Assembly (NCBI GenBank): GCA_021845645.1
Contig: JAJZVM010000026.1
Coordinates: forward strand, 1 to 47,162
Length of the DNA stretch: 47,162 bases
Source: Bacillota bacterium
Lineage (GTDB): Bacteria; Bacillota_E; JAJZYS01; JAJYTV01
Direction: 5' to 3'
Shown: positions 43,307 through 47,162 of the stretch, one piece after another
Position numbering within the stretch: the first letter of the stretch is position 1
Layout of the letters: each line of letters opens with the position of its first letter
Notes under the pieces: model-generated
Databases searched by the model: none
The model's input: the letters and a program-made list of their open reading frames with translations, nothing else
Told to the model about the DNA's origin: nothing
Translations under genes and position numbers: made by a program

Positions 43307-45403
43307 GTGCAAAGGCGCTTTGACCCGGTGACGCTCGACGACATCGCCCAACTGCCTGCCCCTGGTTGGGGGCATCCGGGTTCGTTCCGTTTCCTGCCGG
43401 ACGGAAGCGGTATCCTCTATGTCCAGCCACGCCAGGGGGAGCTTGCCCAGGATCTCTGGCTCCACGACATCGCAACGGGCGCGGGGCGCATCCTCGTAGA
43501 GGCCAGCGGCCAGTCGCAGCCCGCATCGCTAGCGGAGCAGCTGCGGCGCGAGCGCCAACGCCAGGCCTACGTTGGCGTGACCTACTTCGATGTCGCGCAG
43601 GACACGCTGCTTGTGCGCCGCGGCGACGAGGTGCTGGTCGGGGCGGTACGGGGCGACCTGCAGGCGCTACCGGCGCTGGCGGACGCCGAGGCGCCGAAGC
43701 TTTTCCCGGACGGGCGGCGCGTGGCCTACGTCGAGCACGGAAACCTCAAGGTGCTGGAGCTCGGCAGCCTCGAAGTGCGTCCGCTGACGCAGGGCGCCGA
43801 GCCGGGCCTCTCGTTCGGCCTCGCGGAGTACGCCGCGCAGGAGGAACTCGATCGCAGCGAGGGGTTCTGGATCTCCCCGGAGGGGGACCGCATCGCGCTC
43901 TGCCGCGTGGACGAGCGCCACATCCCGCTCTACACCATCGCCCACCAGGCGCAGGGGGAGGTTTGGCTCGAGCAGCACCACTACCCCTTCGTCGGGCAGG
44001 CGAACGCAAAGGTGGCGCTCGGCGTCGTGCCGTCCGCCGGCGGCGAGATCGTCTGGCTCGAGGGTGCCGGAGAGTACCTCCTGCGCGTGGAGTGGTTCGG
44101 GAAGGATGTTATGGCCCTCTACTGCGACCGCGAGCAGCAGCGGGCGCACTGGCGTCTCTACCGCCCGGACGACCGGGCCGGCGAGGTCGTCTGGCACGAG
44201 GAGCGACTGCCCTGGTTCAACGTCAACGATGCGACCCGCTTCCTGGACGACGGCGCCATCCTGTTCCGGAGCGAGCGCGACGGCTATCCGCGCCTCTACC
44301 TGCAGACCGCGCGGGGCGAGACGCAGGTGGTGACGCCAGAGGGCTACCTCGTGTACGACCTCCTGGACTTCGAGCAGTCGAGCGGCGTCTTCCGCTGCAT
44401 CGGGAGCGCCGAGGATCCCACCGTGCGCCACATCTACGAGGGCAGACTCGGCGAGGTGGGCCTGCGGGCGCTGACGTCGGGCGACGCATGCCACGACGCC
44501 GTCTTCTCGCCGGATCGCCGCCGCTACGTCCTGCAGACGACGGCTCCAGAGCATCCGGTGCGCACCACCTTGCACGACCTCTCGGGCGACAGTACCATGA
44601 CGATCCACGAGTTCCCGGGCCTCGACGCGGACGCATTGGGGCTCCACCCGCCCGAGTTCATCGACGTCCGGCGGCCGGACGGCCTCGTGCTGCACGGGGC
44701 GCTCTATCGGCCGCAGGGTGTCGAGGGGCCGCTGCCGCTGGTCGTCTCGGTCTACGGCGGCGCACACGCCCAGATGGTCGTGAAGGCCTGGGACAACACG
44801 ACGGACCTGCGGGTGCAGTATCTGGTGCAGCGGGGCTATCTCGTGCTCAAGCTCGACGGCCGTGGCAGCTCCGGCCGGGGGCTCGCCTTCGAGGCGCCGC
44901 TCGACCGGTCGTTCGGAACAGTCGAGCTCGAGGACCAGCTCGTAGGAGTCCGCGAACTCGTCGCGCGGGGCCTTGCCGATCCCTCCCGCGTGGGCATCTT
45001 CGGCTGGAGCTACGGTGGCTACATGACGCTGACCGCCCTCACCAAAGCACCCGACGTCTTCAAGGCGGGCGTCGCCGGTGCGCCGGTGACCGACTTCCGC
45101 TGGTACGACACAGCGTACACCGAGCGCTACATGGGCACCGACGAGGACAACCACAGGGGCTACGAGGAGGCGAGCGTGCTTACGCACCTCGACGGGCTAC
45201 GAGGCGATCTCCTGATCGTGCATGGCATGGTGGACGAAAACGTCCACTTCCGACACACGGCACAGCTCATCGCCCGCCTCATCGAGATGCGCAAGCCGTT
45301 CGACATCGCCACACTGCCGGAGTCCCGGCATATGGTGCGCGGCTTCGAGCAGCGTCGCTTCGTATGGGAGCGCACTCTCGAGTTCCTGCGGCAGAAGGTG
45401 TAG
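43307..45403 (+). CDS. S9 family peptidase, dipeptidyl peptidase IV type
   Basis: The 698-residue protein has an N-terminal eight-bladed DPP-IV propeller (~1-430), including EYAAQEELDRSEGFWISPEG with the double-Glu helix that binds the substrate N-terminus, and a C-terminal alpha/beta hydrolase. The nucleophile is Ser in GIFGWSYGGYMTL, the acid is Asp in HGMVDENVHF and the base is His in ESRHMVRGFE. There is no signal peptide, so it is probably cytoplasmic and trims dipeptides. The GTG at 43307 is 11 bases after AAAGGAGG; the upstream GTG at 43280 has no ribosome binding site. Confidence 0.9.
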   Translation: MQRRFDPVTLDDIAQLPAPGWGHPGSFRFLPDGSGILYVQPRQGELAQDLWLHDIATGAGRILVEASGQSQPASLAEQLRRERQRQAYVGVTYFDVAQDTLLVRRGDEVLVGAVRGDLQALPALADAEAPKLFPDGRRVAYVEHGNLKVLELGSLEVRPLTQGAEPGLSFGLAEYAAQEELDRSEGFWISPEGDRIALCRVDERHIPLYTIAHQAQGEVWLEQHHYPFVGQANAKVALGVVPSAGGEIVWLEGAGEYLLRVEWFGKDVMALYCDREQQRAHWRLYRPDDRAGEVVWHEERLPWFNVNDATRFLDDGAILFRSERDGYPRLYLQTARGETQVVTPEGYLVYDLLDFEQSSGVFRCIGSAEDPTVRHIYEGRLGEVGLRALTSGDACHDAVFSPDRRRYVLQTTAPEHPVRTTLHDLSGDSTMTIHEFPGLDADALGLHPPEFIDVRRPDGLVLHGALYRPQGVEGPLPLVVSVYGGAHAQMVVKAWDNTTDLRVQYLVQRGYLVLKLDGRGSSGRGLAFEAPLDRSFGTVELEDQLVGVRELVARGLADPSRVGIFGWSYGGYMTLTALTKAPDVFKAGVAGAPVTDFRWYDTAYTERYMGTDEDNHRGYEEASVLTHLDGLRGDLLIVHGMVDENVHFRHTAQLIARLIEMRKPFDIATLPESRHMVRGFEQRRFVWERTLEFLRQKV

Positions 45404-45439
45404 ACAGGCGCTCTCGGTCGCTGGTCCAGCGCCTGGTGC

Positions 45440-45445
45440 TATAAT
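45440..45445 (+). promoter_or_regulatory. Perfect -10 (TATAAT) for the tRNA-Leu gene
   Basis: TATAAT ends 7 bp before the first base of the tRNA, so transcription would start at or next to its 5' end. No good -35 hexamer is present at 16-18 bp upstream. Confidence 0.6.
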
Positions 45446-45452
45446 CCGGAGT

Positions 45453-45538
45453 GTGCCGGGGTGGCGAAATGGCAGACGCAGGGGACTTAAAATCCTCCGG
45501 TGGCGACACCATGCGGGTTCGAATCCCGCCCCCGGCAC
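45453..45538 (+). tRNA. trnL-UAA: tRNA-Leu (UAA anticodon)
   Basis: The 86-nt sequence folds as a class II tRNA: acceptor GCCGGGG (45453-45459) with CCCCGGC (45528-45534), anticodon loop CTTAAAA with anticodon TAA, a long variable arm, and T-arm GCGGG-TTCGAAT-CCCGC. Discriminator A and an encoded CCA follow (45536-45538). The long variable arm and TAA identify leucine UUA. A TATAAT lies just upstream. Confidence 0.96.
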
Positions 45539-45572
45539 CACGTTTAAAGGCTCCACAGATAGGGTTTCAGGC

Positions 45573-45613
45573 ATTCGGGCGGTCCGCCCAGGTACGCTGG
45601 GGACCGCCCGAAT
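45573..45613. terminator. Large hairpin downstream of tRNA-Leu
   Basis: ATTCGGGCGGTCC (45573-45585) and GGACCGCCCGAAT (45601-45613) form a perfect 13-bp inverted repeat, with a further CCCA/TGGG-like pairing inside. No long T-run follows. It may end the tRNA transcript or mark an old element end. Confidence 0.4.
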
Positions 45614-45901
45614 CCGTCTATTTCTCGCAGGGTCCGGGTACTTTTTCGGGTGCGTGAAGGGGCCGCCCCGATGGCCTTTGACGCCCGTAGCTGTCCATGG
45701 CCGGGTGCTCCGCATGCACGAAAGGCGTGCCGGCGACTCACGTCGATCGCCAGCGCGTCGAGCCGCACCTAGATTCTTATGCCACATCGTCAGAGAACAT
45801 GTGCCGGGAGTCGCTCCAAGTACGTAACGGCACGCTGCGACTTGCATATCATCGGACAGGTGGACGAGCCCGCCGAGCATGGCGAAAGTCCGGGCTCGGC
45901 G

Positions 45902-45932
45902 TGGTATAACTTCCGTTTGCCAAGGGAGGAGG
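45902..45932 (+). promoter_or_regulatory. Extended -10 promoter and orphan ribosome binding site
   Basis: TGGTATAAC (45902-45910) is an extended -10 element without a -35. AAGGGAGGAGG (45922-45932) follows at the distance expected for a short leader but has no ATG, GTG or TTG within 12 bp. The pair is in line with the repeat protein downstream, which therefore seems to lack its original start. Confidence 0.3.
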
Positions 45933-46017
45933 TCAACGCGCGTCCGAGCATACACGTCTCGGTCCCAATTCCGTAGAAATCGGGGGTCACGCGCGCACAC
46001 GATCAGAGGGGGGTGAA

Positions 46018-47162
46018 GTGGTCGCAACCGCGGTGGATTTCGGGACACCTTACGGGCAGGAAACCATGACCGGCAACCCTCTGGCGTACTTGCCGCTAAA
46101 TAATGCGACTGGCAGTGTTACAGCTGCAGATGTGAGCGGAAACAACAACAATGGAACTATAAACGGTTCCCCCACCCTGCAACAACCAGGACCATTGGAT
46201 GACTCGAGCAGCTCGAGCTATTATTTGAATGGCAGTTCGTATATGAGTATCCCATCAATCACAACGAACTGGTCGCAAACAACGGTTGAAGCTTGGGTGA
46301 GATTGACTTCTTCACCAAGTGACAACCCGCGTTTGATAGCAAACTCGCATACCGATGAAGACAATAAGGGACTCGAATTGATTATCAATTCGGGGGCTAC
46401 GTCGGGGGCGTTTATTGTTGGCAATGGGACCAGCTATGGTTCCGCCGGATGGAACCAGACCCTAGCCCCCAATACCTGGTACTTCTATGTTGGGACCTAT
46501 GATGGCAGCACGGCAAAGGCCTATATCAACGGGAACTTGGTGGGTCAGGCTTCGCTCTCCGGCAGTATTGCAGCCAGCAGCTATCCACTTACCATAGGGA
46601 TGGACCCCGCTTACAACGGTGACTATATGACGGGTGACCTCTCTAATGTCGCGATCTTCTCCCAGGCTTTATCTCAGAGTACAATCCAGCAACAATATGA
46701 TGTAGCGTTGGCACCGCCGTCTGGTACTGTAAGCGCGTCCGTGTACAGCGTGACGGACACGCAGATCGTGGTGACCTCGCCGCCGGGAGCGGGCACGGTG
46801 GACGTGACCGTGACGACACCGGGAGGCACCAGCGCGACGAGCAGTGCTGACCACTTCACCTACACCTCGGCGCCTGTTGTCACGGGCGTCAACCCGTCTG
46901 CTGGGCCGCTCGCGGGCGGCAGCACCGTGACGATCAGCGGCGAAAACCTCACCGGCGCGACCGCGGTGGACTTCGGGACGCCTTACGGACAGGAAACCAT
47001 GACCGGCAACCCTCTGGCGTACTTGCCGCTAAATGATGCGACTGGCAGTGTTACAGCTGCAGATGTGAGCGGAAACAACAACAATGGAACTATAAACGGT
47101 TCCCCCACCCTGCAACAACCAGGACCATTGGATGACTCGAGCAGCTCGAGCTATTATTTGAA
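46018..47162 (+). CDS. Repetitive LamG/IPT(TIG) surface-type protein, 3' end outside window
   Basis: The frame is open from after 45909 to the window end. The first usable start is GTG 46018, after GAGGGGGG, but it lies in the middle of an IPT/TIG domain and gives no signal peptide. The order is: partial IPT strand (TAVDFGTPYG); a LamG/concanavalin-like domain (~residues 20-225; YLPLNNATG, TTVEAWVRLT, NTWYFYVGTYDGSTAKAYIN, LSNVAIFSQALSQSTIQQQY); the rest of the IPT domain (SVYSVTDTQIVVTSPPGAGT, ADHFTYT); and a second IPT start (VVTGVNPSAGPLAGGSTVTI) interrupted by a second LamG copy. LamG and IPT domains usually bind glycans or build stalks on extracellular proteins. The gene may be truncated at its 5' end. 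Confidence 0.7.
   Translation, partial: MVATAVDFGTPYGQETMTGNPLAYLPLNNATGSVTAADVSGNNNNGTINGSPTLQQPGPLDDSSSSSYYLNGSSYMSIPSITTNWSQTTVEAWVRLTSSPSDNPRLIANSHTDEDNKGLELIINSGATSGAFIVGNGTSYGSAGWNQTLAPNTWYFYVGTYDGSTAKAYINGNLVGQASLSGSIAASSYPLTIGMDPAYNGDYMTGDLSNVAIFSQALSQSTIQQQYDVALAPPSGTVSASVYSVTDTQIVVTSPPGAGTVDVTVTTPGGTSATSSADHFTYTSAPVVTGVNPSAGPLAGGSTVTISGENLTGATAVDFGTPYGQETMTGNPLAYLPLNDATGSVTAADVSGNNNNGTINGSPTLQQPGPLDDSSSSSYYL
46021..47162 (+). repeat. Tandem 933-bp in-frame repeat (one full and one partial copy)
   Basis: Copy 1 covers 46021-46953 and copy 2 starts at 46954 and runs off the window. Over the 209 bp that can be compared I count six differences: five within the first 36 bp (IPT part) and one (46102, A to G) in the following ~170 bp (LamG part). 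The period is 311 codons, so the frame is kept. Copy number beyond the window is unknown. Confidence 0.9.

Larger units (their letters stand above)
45539..46017. other. Gene-free region between tRNA-Leu and the repeat protein
   Basis: No protein-like frame is visible on either strand here. The stretch holds a 13-bp inverted repeat (45573-45613), and an extended -10-like TGG-TATAAC (45902-45910) followed 12 bp later by AAGGGAGGAGG (45922-45932). No start codon occurs at the right distance from this strong ribosome-binding-type sequence. It may be the promoter and leader of a gene whose beginning was lost. Confidence 0.4.

Noticed and set aside
45197..46048. Long minus-strand open frame across the tRNA
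   Set aside because: It includes the peptide GAGFEPAWCRHRR, a well-known artefact of translating a tRNA antisense, and otherwise runs opposite to the peptidase gene.
46018..47162. CRISPR array or insertion sequence at the window end
   Set aside because: The repeat period is 933 bp and in frame with a protein; there are no short spaced repeats and no transposase.

Overview
The window looks like chromosomal DNA of a GC-rich, endospore-forming member of the Bacillota (Firmicutes). The main argument is the order SpoVB-like flippase, MazG (YabN), HU, RqcP (YabO), then YabP, YabQ, a DivIC-like protein and a YabR-like S1 protein. This is the arrangement of the Bacillus subtilis yabM-yabR region, here split by inserted genes. 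Starts are mostly preceded by strong GGAGG-type ribosome binding sites. GTG and TTG starts are frequent, and several intrinsic terminators are visible.

Positions 1-1415 hold the 3' end of a large serine recombinase gene. It runs head-on into a GH18-like lipoprotein gene whose reading frame stops in the middle of the fold, which suggests that a mobile element interrupts this gene. Positions 1526-5942 carry a MarR regulator with a DHA2-type exporter, a FemAB-like acyltransferase and a LysR regulator. Positions 5967-9846 are a MoxR / DUF58 / transglutaminase operon on the minus strand. Diverging from it is an ECF sigma factor overlapping a membrane-anchored protein with about 12 Asp-box repeats. 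A Mug-type DNA glycosylase, a DUF6884-like protein, a 7Fe ferredoxin and a second LysR regulator follow. A gene-free stretch of about 0.86 kb then leads into the respiratory operon.

Positions 16268-29244 encode respiratory complex I in the order nuoABCDEFGH-JKLMN, with many start/stop overlaps. nuoI, normally between nuoH and nuoJ, is absent; that gap holds only a hairpin. A terminator-like stem-loop ends the operon.

Positions 29343-37846 form the sporulation and ribosome-quality-control region. Between rqcP and yabP lie a GH18 protein, an EamA transporter, a Dabb protein and a polytopic membrane protein. A small helix-turn-helix gene with three DnaA-box-like 9-mers just upstream sits between yabQ and divIC.

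Positions 37946-45403 hold an unknown 108-aa protein, an acyl-ACP-reductase-like gene behind a clear promoter and a duplicated TGTGCACA palindrome, a small membrane protein, an alpha/beta hydrolase, an ornithine cyclodeaminase family enzyme, homoserine dehydrogenase and a DPP-IV-type S9 peptidase. A tRNA-Leu(UAA) gene follows. The window ends inside a large open frame (46018 to the end) that encodes a repetitive surface-type protein. In it a less GC-rich LamG domain is nested inside a GC-rich IPT/TIG domain, and the 933-bp unit begins again at 46954 in nearly identical form.
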